NCBI GenBank assembly: GCA_002449785.1
Contig: DJXP01000040.1
Coordinates: 1 to 54,734, forward strand
Direction: 5' to 3'
DNA length: 54,734 nucleotides
Source of the DNA: Clostridiales bacterium UBA7001
GTDB taxonomy: Bacteria > Bacillota > Clostridia > TANB77 > CAG-508
Under the pieces are notes generated by a model. The model had not been told where the DNA came from and did not search any database. It was given only the letters and a program-made list of their open reading frames with translations. Of the stretch, positions 41,561 to 50,107 are shown piece after piece (the first letter of the stretch is position 1; every line of letters starts with the position of its first letter). The position numbers and the translations under genes are program-made.

Positions 41561-42841
41561 ATGATTATTGAAGGTGAAGAACATTATGTAATTACTATAA
41601 TTATGGCAGCAGGTAAAGGTACTAGAATGAAATCAAAAAAATCAAAACTAGTACACAAAATATATGATAAAGAATTAGTAAAAAGAGTAGCAGAACTTGC
41701 AAAAGAAGTAGGTTCTGATGAAATAGTAACAGTTGTTGGACACTTAAAAGAAGAGATAGAAAACGTATTAGGAGACAGTGTACAATATGCTTATCAAGAC
41801 GATTTGCTAGGAACTGGTCATGCAGTTATGACAGCTGCACCATTTTTAGAAAACAAAAAAGGTAAAGTTGTAATTTTATATGGTGATGTACCTATTATTA
41901 GAAAAGAAACTTTGGAAAACTTAATAGTAAAAAGTATTAAAAATAAGGAATATGCAACTTTATTAACAGCAATATATGAGAATCCTACAGGCTATGGAAG
42001 AATTATTCGTGATGAAGGTGGAAACATAAAAGCAATTGTTGAAGAAAAAGATGCAAATATGTTTGAAAAAGAAATTAAAGAAATAAATTCAGGAATATAT
42101 TGTTTTGATATTGAAGAACTCCTATCTGCAATTAAACTAATTAAGCCTGATAATGCTCAAGGAGAGTATTATTTAACAGATGTTATTAAAATTATGAATG
42201 ATAAAGGCTTAAAAACAGGTGCAGTAATTGTCGAAGATAATACGGAAATTTTAGGTGTAAATGATAGAGCACAACTAGAACTTTTAACAAGAGTTTTAAG
42301 AATGAGAATAAATGCGGAACACATGAGAAATGGTGTTACAATAGAAGATTCGAATTCAACATATATATATGATAATGTTATTATTGGAATGGATACTGTA
42401 ATTCATCCAAATACTACAATACATAATGGAGTAATAATTGGTGAAAATTGTGAAATTGGTCCTAATGCTCATATAAGGCCTAATTGTATTGTTGGTAATA
42501 ATGTTAAAATTGGAAACAATGTTGAAATTAAAAATACTAAAATTGGAAATAGATCAAAAGTACCACATTTTATTTATTTGGGGGATTGCGAGGTTGGAGA
42601 AGATTGCAATATTGGTTGTGGAGTAATAACATGCAATTATGATGGAAAAGAGAAACATAAAACAATTATTGGTAATAGATCATTCATTGGGTCAAATGTA
42701 AATTTAATAGCACCAGTAAAAATAGGAGACGATACACTTATTGCTGCAGGATCTACAATTACTGATGATGTTCCAGATGGCATGTTTTCAATTGCTAGAG
42801 AAAAACAAATAAATAAAAAAAATAAAAGGGTAGAAGAATAG
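41561..42841 (+). CDS. glmU: Bifunctional GlcNAc-1-P uridyltransferase / GlcN-1-P acetyltransferase GlmU
   Basis: Makes UDP-GlcNAc, the precursor of peptidoglycan and wall polymers, in two steps. It has 426 residues, a little short of the usual ~455. The N-terminal pyrophosphorylase shows IIMAAGKGTRMKS, DDLLGTGHAV, LYGDVPII, EINSGIYCF and GEYYLTDVI. A left-handed beta-helix of hexapeptide repeats follows, with the acetyltransferase His in VPHFIYLGD and the signature ITCNYDG. The C-terminus is basic and ends soon after FSIAREKQINKK. A TTG-like or GTG alternative start is not needed: GAGGTG lies before ATG 41561. Next is a decayed membrane protein gene only 4 bases after the stop. Confidence 0.96.
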   Translation: MIIEGEEHYVITIIMAAGKGTRMKSKKSKLVHKIYDKELVKRVAELAKEVGSDEIVTVVGHLKEEIENVLGDSVQYAYQDDLLGTGHAVMTAAPFLENKKGKVVILYGDVPIIRKETLENLIVKSIKNKEYATLLTAIYENPTGYGRIIRDEGGNIKAIVEEKDANMFEKEIKEINSGIYCFDIEELLSAIKLIKPDNAQGEYYLTDVIKIMNDKGLKTGAVIVEDNTEILGVNDRAQLELLTRVLRMRINAEHMRNGVTIEDSNSTYIYDNVIIGMDTVIHPNTTIHNGVIIGENCEIGPNAHIRPNCIVGNNVKIGNNVEIKNTKIGNRSKVPHFIYLGDCEVGEDCNIGCGVITCNYDGKEKHKTIIGNRSFIGSNVNLIAPVKIGDDTLIAAGSTITDDVPDGMFSIAREKQINKKNKRVEE

Positions 42842-42845
42842 TTAA

Positions 42846-44280
42846 ATGAAAAGAGTAAGAAAAGAAAATAATATAAAAAAAATTATAAAAACAGTTTTAT
42901 TTTCATTAATAGTTGTAATAATATATGAATTACTTTTAAGATATATATTAAAAAAGAATTCTATAATATATATATATAATATTATTATTGAAACATCTAT
43001 TGTTTCATTTGCACTAATGCATTTTACAATAGGTATGAAAAAAATATATTCTTATATAATTGAGAATAGATATAGAGTTTCTTTAATACTAATTGTAATA
43101 TCAACAATTATAGGCTTTTTCGGAAATCCTATTCGGAATAAAAGAATGGTTATTTGCTAAAGATATACCATTATGTTTGTGGTGGAATATTAAATTTTAT
43201 GCTCTTCTTTTATTATCATTTGAAATTTTTTATCTAATAACAAATAAAGAATATATATCACTTATAGGTGCTTTTATGATTGCCTTTTCAGGATATGTTC
43301 AATGGAATTTTAAATATTCAAATGTAATAATATATGGTGAAATAATAGTATTATTAATAAATAAGTTTTTTAGTCAAAAAGAATTAAAATATCAAATTGC
43401 TTTTTCAGTATTAATATCAATATTTATAATAATGTATATTTTCTGTGGAATTTCTTTAGCAATTTCTTTTGAATTTGCTTTTGTTCCTATTATAATATGG
43501 AGTTTTATAAAAAACATTGAAAATATTAAGAAAAACAAAATAAACATTATATTATTAGTGGCTTCTGTATTTTTATCAATATTAATTTATAAATTTATTT
43601 TTTTAAAAATGAATTTTATAGTACGTAAAGAATATATTGAAAATGATTATGGTACGAAATATTTATTTTCATATTTATATAATGTATTACTTCCATTTAA
43701 GAAAATTCAGAATGCTAATATATATGGTAGTTTTATGTCTATTTTTCCTGTTCCAATGTTTATAGCATTGTATTATATTTATAAATCAGAAAAACATACA
43801 GAGTTTTTATTTCCGGCATCAGTATTTGCTGCAATAGGAACGATTTTTTGCATATCTGGTTTTACTGGTGTTACGACGAAAATTTTAGGACTTTCAAGAG
43901 TTAATTTAGTTCATATTGCAGTTGCTATAAATTTAAATAATTTATTTATTTTAATATATATGATTGGAAATATTGAGGAAAAAGTTTTTAAAGTAAATCA
44001 TGCAATGCGTGTTATTGTAGTATTCTGTTGCTTATTAGGTTTTATTAATTATCCTAGCAGTTTTGCATTAAAAAAATATTTAATACTTTATATTGCTGAG
44101 TTTGCATCTACTGGATTTTTGTTTTTAAATTTTGAAGATAAAAAATACAAAAAAGTATTATTAGCATTTTTAGTAATAATAACATTAATCTCTGGGGCAT
44201 TTGTTAATAAATTAACTAAAAAAGCTGTAAGCCCAAAATATATAGATACATATGCTATTTCACATTATTCGGAAATGTAA
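42846..44280 (+). pseudogene. Decayed paralogue of the large membrane protein at 17853 (frameshift, internal and C-terminal loss)
   Basis: Two frames of one gene. Frame 1 (42846-43160) begins with a basic tail and helices ending LILIVISTIIGFFGNP, matching GIIFIVISVSLELNGSS of the protein at 17853. The second part, open from 43114, reads IKEWLFAKDIPLCLWWNIKF and SLIGAFMIAFSGYVQWNF, matching the helix pair before LSSQVQWWF there. About 90 residues between them, including the RSDEW loop motif, are missing, the frame shifts near 43130, and the C-terminal external domain of about 150 residues is gone. The heptamer TTCGGAA occurs at 43119, 43132 and 44268, at or near the breaks. A start at ATG 43177 for the second part lacks a ribosome site. 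Likely non-functional; if made, a truncated membrane protein. Confidence 0.7.
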
Positions 44281-44342
44281 ATGAAGATATTAGAATAAAA
44301 TGTGAAAGTTTTGTGTAATTTGTGAAATGGTTGTAAAAAGCT

Positions 44343-44371
44343 TTGACAATAAATATATGTGCTGATATAAT
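44343..44371 (+). promoter_or_regulatory. Perfect consensus promoter of the rfb operon
   Basis: TTGACA (44343-44348), 17-bp spacer, TATAAT (44366-44371); start near 44378, leader about 42 nt. Inverted repeats TTTGACA / TGTCAAA (44342, 44377) and GTGC / GCAC flank the -10 region and could be an operator. Confidence 0.9.
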
Positions 44372-44419
44372 GGCACTGTCAAAAATAAATATTAATTTAA
44401 TTTTGAAAGGAAGAAAAAA

Positions 44420-45280
44420 ATGAAAAAAGTATTTTTAATTGGAGCAGATGGAATGCTTGGTGGAGAATTAAAAGAAAGATTGGAAAAAAAGTATGATGTT
44501 ACAGGCACAACAATTGAAACATTAGATATATGTGACAAAGAAGCAGTTTTAAGAAAGGCTAATGAAATTAAACCAGATTATATAATTAATTGTGCTGCAT
44601 ATACAAATGTTGATGGATGTGAAGTAAACTATGATTTAGCAAATAGAGTAAATGGATTAGCTGTTGAAAATATTGCAGATGCAGCAAAAGCAACAGATGC
44701 AAAACTTATCCATATTAGTACAGATTATGTTTTTGATGGCAAATTAGATGTAGATAAAGTTTATACAGAAAATATGGAAACAGCTCCTGTTAGTGCTTAT
44801 GGTAAAACAAAATTATTAGGAGAGCAAAATGCAGCTAAAGCAGGAAAATACTATATATTAAGAACAGCTTGGTTATACGGACTTGGAGGAAAGAATTTTG
44901 TAAAAACAATGCTTAAACTTTCAGAAAATCATGACTCTATAAATGTTGTTTGTGATCAACATGGAAGCCCTACAAGTACAACAACTTTATGTGAAATAAT
45001 TGAACAAGTTATGGAAAAAGAGCCAGAGTATGGAGTTTATCATTCTACAAATGAAGGATTTACTACATGGTATGATTTTACTAAAAAAATATATGAATTA
45101 GCTAACAAATCAACTGTCGTAAATCCTGTAACTTCAGAGCAATATAAAGAAATGAACCCTGCTTCATCAGATAGACCAAAAAATAGTCAATTATCAAAGC
45201 AAAAATTAGAAAGTATAGGAATAGTACCATCTAAATGGGAAGATGCTTTAGCTAATTATTTAGAAAAAGAATTACAATAA
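44420..45280 (+). CDS. rfbD: dTDP-4-dehydrorhamnose reductase
   Basis: Last step of dTDP-L-rhamnose synthesis, NAD(P)H-dependent. It has 286 residues and an extended-SDR fold. The nucleotide site is IGADGMLGGELKE, then IINCAAYTNVDGCE, ISTDYVFDG, the catalytic AYGKTKLLGE (Tyr-x-x-x-Lys), RTAWLYG, and C-terminal RPKNSQLSKQKL. GAAAGGAAG precedes ATG 44420. It is the first gene of the operon rfbD-rfbA-rfbC-(47057)-rfbB; the order differs from the common ACBD order, but all four enzymes are present. Rhamnose probably goes into wall or capsule polysaccharide, as no other rhamnose user is in view. Confidence 0.97.
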   Translation: MKKVFLIGADGMLGGELKERLEKKYDVTGTTIETLDICDKEAVLRKANEIKPDYIINCAAYTNVDGCEVNYDLANRVNGLAVENIADAAKATDAKLIHISTDYVFDGKLDVDKVYTENMETAPVSAYGKTKLLGEQNAAKAGKYYILRTAWLYGLGGKNFVKTMLKLSENHDSINVVCDQHGSPTSTTTLCEIIEQVMEKEPEYGVYHSTNEGFTTWYDFTKKIYELANKSTVVNPVTSEQYKEMNPASSDRPKNSQLSKQKLESIGIVPSKWEDALANYLEKELQ

Positions 45281-45317
45281 TCTATAAAAATGAAAGAAAT
45301 ATAGGAGGAATTATATT

Positions 45318-46232
45318 ATGAAAGGAATTATTTTAGCAGGTGGAAGTGCTACAAGACTTTATCCAGTAACTTTAGCTGTATCAAAGCAAATGTTACCAGT
45401 TTATGATAAACCAATGATTTATTATCCTTTATCTACACTAATGATGGCAGGAATTAGAGAAGTTTTAATAATATCAACGCCAGTTCATCTTCCAGCATTT
45501 GAAAGCCTTTTAGGTGATGGTTCAAGATTTGGAATGAAATTTGAGTATAAAGTACAAAACAAACCAGTAGGACTCGCAGATGCTTTCATTTTAGGTGAAG
45601 ATTTTATTGGAGATGATAATGTTGCACTAATTTTAGGTGATAACATGATTTATGGTTCAAGAGTAGAAAGAGTTTTAAAAGCTGCAAGTAAATTAAAAGA
45701 AGGTGGAATTATTTTTGGATATCAAGTTGCAGATCCAACTTCTTATGGTGTTGTTGAAATTGATAAAGCTGGTAAAGCTATTTCAATAGAAGAAAAACCA
45801 GAACATCCAAAATCTCATTTTGCAGTACCAGGAATATATTTTTATGATAATAATGTTGTAAAAATTGCAAAGTCTATAAAACCTTCAGAAAGAGGAGAGC
45901 TTGAAATTACAGATGTTAATAAAAAATATATGGAAGAAGGCAAATTACAAGTTATTCCTTTAGGAAGAGGATATGCTTGGTTTGATACAGGCTCTGCAGA
46001 TAGATTATCAGATGCATCAGATTATGTAAAAGCTTTAGAATTAAGGCAAGGTATACAAGTAGCATGTTTAGAAGAAATTGCTTATAGAAATGAATGGATA
46101 TCTAAAGATGATTTAGTTATTGAAGCAGAGAAATATAAGAAAACAGAATATGGAAAATATTTAATGAAAATTGCAAATCAAAATTTTGAAGATTACAAGT
46201 CAATTTATGAAAGTGAATTGTTTGATGCATAG
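45318..46232 (+). CDS. rfbA: Glucose-1-phosphate thymidylyltransferase
   Basis: First step of dTDP-rhamnose synthesis: dTTP plus glucose-1-phosphate to dTDP-glucose. It has 304 residues. The nucleotide-binding signature is ILAGGSATRLYPVT with KQMLPVYDKPMIYYPLS, then LGDNMIYG, VVEIDKAGKAISIEEKP, PGIYFYDN and GYAWFDTGS. AGGAGG stands 11 bases before ATG 45318. A tandem hairpin repeat of about 150 bp lies between its stop and rfbC, interrupting an otherwise compact operon. Confidence 0.97.
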   Translation: MKGIILAGGSATRLYPVTLAVSKQMLPVYDKPMIYYPLSTLMMAGIREVLIISTPVHLPAFESLLGDGSRFGMKFEYKVQNKPVGLADAFILGEDFIGDDNVALILGDNMIYGSRVERVLKAASKLKEGGIIFGYQVADPTSYGVVEIDKAGKAISIEEKPEHPKSHFAVPGIYFYDNNVVKIAKSIKPSERGELEITDVNKKYMEEGKLQVIPLGRGYAWFDTGSADRLSDASDYVKALELRQGIQVACLEEIAYRNEWISKDDLVIEAEKYKKTEYGKYLMKIANQNFEDYKSIYESELFDA

Positions 46233-46384
46233 GGGACCATTGGGGACGTTGCTGATGCTGTTAAGCTTTAGCTGTTACAGCATCAGTATGCGTTAGCTTT
46301 CTGTTTGCGACATTGCTGAGGCTGTTAGACTTTAGTCGTTACAGCCTCAGTATGCCGTAGCTTTTGTCCAATTGGGGCCACATC
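46233..46384. repeat. Dispersed palindromic repeat, tandem two-unit copy inside the rfb operon
   Basis: Unit a: outer arms 46252-46261 and 46277-46286 (CTGATGCTGT / ACAGCATCAG), inner AGCT / AGCT. Unit b: outer arms 46316-46325 and 46341-46350 (CTGAGGCTGT / ACAGCCTCAG), inner GACT / AGTC. The spacer CTGTTTGCGACATT resembles the left linker of the copy at 2115. Flanks: CCATTGGGGACG and TTGTCCAATTGGGG. The two units differ at paired positions on both arms, so base pairing is preserved. Confidence 0.85.
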
Positions 46385-46457
46385 TTTGTAATATACTTAT
46401 TATAGATTTTATAAGTAATATAATGAATGTTGTAAAACATAGAAAGGCATGGAAAAA

Positions 46458-47042
46458 ATGGGAAAATTTAAAAAAATAGATACATCAATAGATGGAGTTT
46501 ATATTATTGAACCAACTGTATTTGGAGATAATAGAGGATACTTTATGGAAACATATAGCAAGGCGGATTTTGAAGAAGTTGGGTTAAATTATGATTTTGT
46601 TCAAGATAATCAATCAAAATCAAAAAAAGGTGTTTTAAGAGGGCTTCATTTCCAAAAAGAAAATACACAAGCAAAGTTAGTTAGATGTATTAAAGGAGAA
46701 GTGTTTGATGTTGCTGTAGATTTAAGACCAGGAAGTAAAACTTATGGAAAATGGGAAGGTGTAATTCTTTCTGAAGAAAATAAAAAAATGTTTATGATTC
46801 CGAGAGGATTCGCACATGGATTCTTAGTTTTATCTGATGAAGCTGAATTTAGTTATAAATGTGATGATGTTTATAATCATAGTGCAGAAGGCGGATTAAA
46901 ATGGAATGATCCAGAAATTGGAATTGTGTGGCCAGAAGTTCCTGGAATGAAGCCTGAAGAGTATTTAACATCTGAAAAAGATGGATTGTGGCCAACTTTA
47001 GAAGAATTAAAAAATAGTAATTTATTTCAAAATTTAAAATAA
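46458..47042 (+). CDS. rfbC: dTDP-4-dehydrorhamnose 3,5-epimerase
   Basis: Third enzyme of the dTDP-rhamnose route, a small cupin-type epimerase. It has 194 residues from ATG 46458; ATG 46449 is only one base from AAAGG and so less likely. Conserved: IEPTVFGDNRGYFMETY, QDNQSKSKKGVLRGLHFQ with the catalytic His, LVRCIKGEVFDVAVDLR, and PRGFAHGFLVLSDEAEFSYKC, with the active-site Tyr/Asp region in VYNHSAEGGLKWND. It lies after the tandem hairpin repeat and 14 bases before the next gene of unknown function. Confidence 0.97.
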   Translation: MGKFKKIDTSIDGVYIIEPTVFGDNRGYFMETYSKADFEEVGLNYDFVQDNQSKSKKGVLRGLHFQKENTQAKLVRCIKGEVFDVAVDLRPGSKTYGKWEGVILSEENKKMFMIPRGFAHGFLVLSDEAEFSYKCDDVYNHSAEGGLKWNDPEIGIVWPEVPGMKPEEYLTSEKDGLWPTLEELKNSNLFQNLK

Positions 47043-47056
47043 AGGGGTGTTAAAGT

Positions 47057-47743
47057 ATGAAGAATGCAATAATATGGGTATTAGTTATTGTTGTAATTGC
47101 GCTTTCTGTAGTAACATTTCTTATGTATCAAAAAGTAGAAACATTATCAACAGATGTGAGCGATTTAAGAAATCAAATTGCTTTAAATGAAGTAAAGATT
47201 GAAACAGTTAATACCGACACTGAAGAAGAAGTTCCACCATCAAGAAAAAAGATGGTTAGATTTGATCCTGAAAAAATGAAGATAGCTGCTGAAGGCATTT
47301 ATGAAGCAGTATCAAGTGATGACGTAGATTTAGAAAACATCGGCATAAAGGTTACAATTGAAGAAGGGAAAGCATACATTACAACTGAATTCGATAAAGA
47401 AGATTGGATTAGCCAAATGTATGGTAAACCTACTGAAGTAGAAAATCAAGAGATAACAGGATTTAGTGGGAAACCAGTAATGTGCTTTATGGCTGTAGCA
47501 GGTCAAGATATCAATCCACCAACATTATGCTTTTTAATGGATGATGGTACCGTCGAATATGTAAATAGCAAAAATATGCTAACATCAGAAAAATATGAAG
47601 TTGAAGGAAAACTAGGAAACTTAAAAAATATAGTTTCATTTGAGTATGTAAGCGTTTCTGATCCTAATGGTGGCGGTTATGTTTCAACTGTTGCAATTGA
47701 TGAAGAAGGATATTCATACGATATATTTGAAATTGTAAAATAA
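47057..47743 (+). CDS. Membrane-anchored extracytoplasmic protein of unknown function within the rfb operon
   Basis: Protein of 228 residues: an N-terminal membrane helix (about 5-23), a short coiled-coil-like stretch (VETLSTDVSDLRNQIALNEVK), an acidic linker, then a domain of about 160 residues rich in beta-strands (IGIKVTIEEGKAYITTEF; LCFLMDDGTVEYVNSKNML). I do not recognise it. It sits between rfbC (14 bases) and rfbB (20 bases) on the same strand, which suggests a link to rhamnose polymer export, assembly or sensing. The position may also be chance. AGGGGTG precedes ATG 47057. Confidence 0.8.
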   Translation: MKNAIIWVLVIVVIALSVVTFLMYQKVETLSTDVSDLRNQIALNEVKIETVNTDTEEEVPPSRKKMVRFDPEKMKIAAEGIYEAVSSDDVDLENIGIKVTIEEGKAYITTEFDKEDWISQMYGKPTEVENQEITGFSGKPVMCFMAVAGQDINPPTLCFLMDDGTVEYVNSKNMLTSEKYEVEGKLGNLKNIVSFEYVSVSDPNGGGYVSTVAIDEEGYSYDIFEIVK

Positions 47744-47763
47744 TAGGATAAAGGGGAATAAAA

Positions 47764-48735
47764 ATGAAAAATATTTTAGTTACAGGTGCAGCTGGATTTA
47801 TTGGTGCGAATTTTGCTGAATTAATGGTAAAAAAATATGAAGGAAAGTATAATATCATTGTTTATGATAAATTAACATATGCAGGAAATCTTCATAATTT
47901 AGATGGTATTAAGGATAAAATTACATTTGTTCAAGGTGATATATGTGATTTTGATTTTGTAATGGAAACATATAAAAAATATAACATTGATGGAATAGTA
48001 CATTTCGCAGCAGAATCTCATGTTGATAATAGCATAAAAACACCTTTTATATTTACAGAAACAAATGTAATAGGAACACATACTTTATTAGAAGCTGCAA
48101 AGCAATATTGGGGTGAAGGAAGCGAGAATAAATTTGTACATGTCTCTACAGATGAAGTATTTGGAACTTTAGGAGAAGAAGGATATTTTACAGAGACTTC
48201 TCCAATAAAACCTAACAGTCCATATTCTGCATCAAAAGCTTCATCAGATTTAATTGCATTTGCATATGCAGAAACTTTTAAAATGAATGTTTCAGTTACA
48301 AATTGTTCAAATAATTATGGACCATATCAACATCATGAAAAACTAATACCACATATGATAAGTCTAGCTCTTCAAGATAAGCCATTACCAGTTTATGGTA
48401 AAGGATTGAATATTAGAGATTGGCTATATGTTGAAGATCATTGTGAAGCAATTGATATTATTTTACATAAAGGCAAAAAAGGTGAAAGATATTGCATAGG
48501 TGGACATAATGAAAAGAGAAATATTGAAATAGTTAAATTAATACTAGAAAGATTAGGAAAACCAGAATCTTTAATATCTTATGTAACAGATAGAAAAGGA
48601 CATGATTATAGATATGCAATAGATCCTACTAAACTAAAAAATGAATTTGGTTGGGCACCAAAAACAATGTTTAAAGACGGTATAGTTAAGACAATTGATT
48701 GGTATTTAGCACATCCTGAGTATTTAATGAAATAG
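47764..48735 (+). CDS. rfbB: dTDP-glucose 4,6-dehydratase
   Basis: Second step of dTDP-rhamnose synthesis, an NAD-dependent extended SDR. It has 323 residues, near the lower end for the family. NAD site TGAAGFIGANFAE, then HFAAESHVDNSI, VSTDEVFGTLGE, the catalytic YSASKASSD (Tyr-x-x-x-Lys), NCSNNYGPYQHHEKLIP, RDWLYVEDHCEAI and DRKGHDYRYAID. It closes the operon: a clear terminator follows at 48750. AAAGGGG is spaced 7 bases before ATG 47764. Confidence 0.97.
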   Translation: MKNILVTGAAGFIGANFAELMVKKYEGKYNIIVYDKLTYAGNLHNLDGIKDKITFVQGDICDFDFVMETYKKYNIDGIVHFAAESHVDNSIKTPFIFTETNVIGTHTLLEAAKQYWGEGSENKFVHVSTDEVFGTLGEEGYFTETSPIKPNSPYSASKASSDLIAFAYAETFKMNVSVTNCSNNYGPYQHHEKLIPHMISLALQDKPLPVYGKGLNIRDWLYVEDHCEAIDIILHKGKKGERYCIGGHNEKRNIEIVKLILERLGKPESLISYVTDRKGHDYRYAIDPTKLKNEFGWAPKTMFKDGIVKTIDWYLAHPEYLMK

Positions 48736-48749
48736 AAATAAAAAAGATT

Positions 48750-48773
48750 GAGCATCAAATCAGATGCTCTTTT
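48750..48773 (+). terminator. Intrinsic terminator of the rfb operon
   Basis: GAGCATC / GATGCTC stem (48750-48756, 48763-48769), 6-nt loop, then TTTT. Confidence 0.85.
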
Positions 48774-48813
48774 GTTACGAAAAAGAAATACTTGTAACAA
48801 AAATGTAACAAAA
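48773..48813 (+). promoter_or_regulatory. Repeated TGTAACAAAA motifs upstream of the sortase B promoter
   Basis: Two direct copies of TGTAACAAAA, 11 bp apart (48793-48802 and 48804-48813), and one inverted TTGTTAC at 48773. The 11-bp phasing just upstream of the -35 suggests an activator or repressor site; the regulator is unknown. Confidence 0.45.
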
Positions 48814-48815
48814 CC

Positions 48816-48844
48816 TTGATATTTATAAAAAACTATAATATAAT
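48816..48844 (+). promoter_or_regulatory. Promoter of the sortase B / surface protein operon
   Basis: TTGATA (48816-48821), 17-bp spacer, TATAAT (48839-48844). Confidence 0.8.
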
Positions 48845-48878
48845 GAGCTTGTTAAATTAAGTTTTTTGGAGGTTAGTT

Positions 48879-50066
48879 ATGCAAGAAAAAGATATGCATA
48901 ACCTCGAAAAGGCCGATTTATTAGCTATTATAGAAGAACAACAAAAAGAAATTATTTCTTTAAAAAATAGTATTGATGACTTAGAAAATAAAATAAGGCA
49001 AAAAGAAAATGAAGTTAAATCAATTACTGATATTTCATTAAAAGTTAATAAGCTATTTAATGATGCTGAACAATATTTAAACAAAATTAAAGAAGCACAC
49101 AAGGAAGTAACTGAATATTTAAAAACTATAAAAACTGCTGATGAATCTAATTTTGAGGACAATGCAGATACAATAACTAATGAAGAAAAGCTTAAAAATA
49201 CGGAATTAGAAAAAAATGAAATTAATACAAAAGAAGAAAGCCAAATCGATGATGAAAAAAACAATATGATGCTTATACCTATACATACAGATTTGGCTAT
49301 TATTGAGCCAATTTACATAAAAAGAAAAAAAGTCGTACTTAAACTTATTTATTGTATAGCAAGTTTAGTAATATTTTTTTCTTTGTTTAATTGTTTTAAA
49401 ATATATAAACAAGATAATCAAACAACTAAATTGACTCAAAATCTTCAAAGCTATATATCAGAGAATATTCCCGATAATGAAGAAGAAAAAAGTGAGAAAG
49501 TTTCACATTCAGTTGATTTCGAGAAACTTAAAAAGATTAATCCAGATACCTGTGGATGGATAAAAGTTAATGGTATAGAAATAAATATGCCAGTTGTTCA
49601 AACTGATAATAATGAATATTACTTAAAATATAGTTTTGATAAATCTTATAATCTATCAGGATGGGCTTTTGTAGATTATAGAAATAAATTAGATGGTACA
49701 GATAAAAATATTGTAATTTATGGTCATAATAGAAGAGACAGTATAATGTTTAGTCCACTTACAAATATTATTAAGCCAGAATGGTACAATGATGAAAACA
49801 ATAATTATGTAACATTTGTTTCTAGTAATGGTACAGAAGTAGTTTATGCAGTTTGTTCTGTTTATCAAACTGAGGTTGAGGATTATTACATACAAACAGA
49901 TTTTACTACAGAAGAAGAACATCAAAAGTTTTTAGATACAATAAAAAGTAGAAGTTTAAAAAAGTATGATGTTAACTTAAATACTAATGATCAAATTTTA
50001 ACCTTATCAACATGCGGGAATAACAGCAAATATAGAGTTATTTTACATGCAAAGAAAATACAATAG
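48879..50066 (+). CDS. Class B-like sortase with N-terminal cytoplasmic coiled coil
   Basis: Transpeptidase that anchors or polymerises surface proteins; 395 residues. Residues 1-75 (DLLAIIEEQQKEIISLKNSI onward) form a predicted coiled coil, rather DivIVA-like, followed by a charged linker. The membrane helix lies at about 150-168, and the sortase domain from about 205. Catalytic residues: His283 in YGHNRRD, Cys379 in LSTCGNN, Arg386 in YRVILHA. The segment GWIKVNGIEINMPVVQ is typical of class B. Ordinary SrtB proteins (~250 residues) lack the long cytoplasmic head. GGAGG precedes ATG 48879. The large surface protein gene follows after 41 bases and is its likely substrate. Confidence 0.9.
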   Translation: MQEKDMHNLEKADLLAIIEEQQKEIISLKNSIDDLENKIRQKENEVKSITDISLKVNKLFNDAEQYLNKIKEAHKEVTEYLKTIKTADESNFEDNADTITNEEKLKNTELEKNEINTKEESQIDDEKNNMMLIPIHTDLAIIEPIYIKRKKVVLKLIYCIASLVIFFSLFNCFKIYKQDNQTTKLTQNLQSYISENIPDNEEEKSEKVSHSVDFEKLKKINPDTCGWIKVNGIEINMPVVQTDNNEYYLKYSFDKSYNLSGWAFVDYRNKLDGTDKNIVIYGHNRRDSIMFSPLTNIIKPEWYNDENNNYVTFVSSNGTEVVYAVCSVYQTEVEDYYIQTDFTTEEEHQKFLDTIKSRSLKKYDVNLNTNDQILTLSTCGNNSKYRVILHAKKIQ

Positions 50067-50107
50067 GAAAAAAAGTTCATAAAAAAAATAATTATAGGGG
50101 GATTATT

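Noticed and set aside
43177..43200. ATG 43177 as a real start of an independent 367-residue protein
   Set aside because: No ribosome site, and the same frame upstream encodes residues that align with the paralogue at 17853, so it is an internal methionine.
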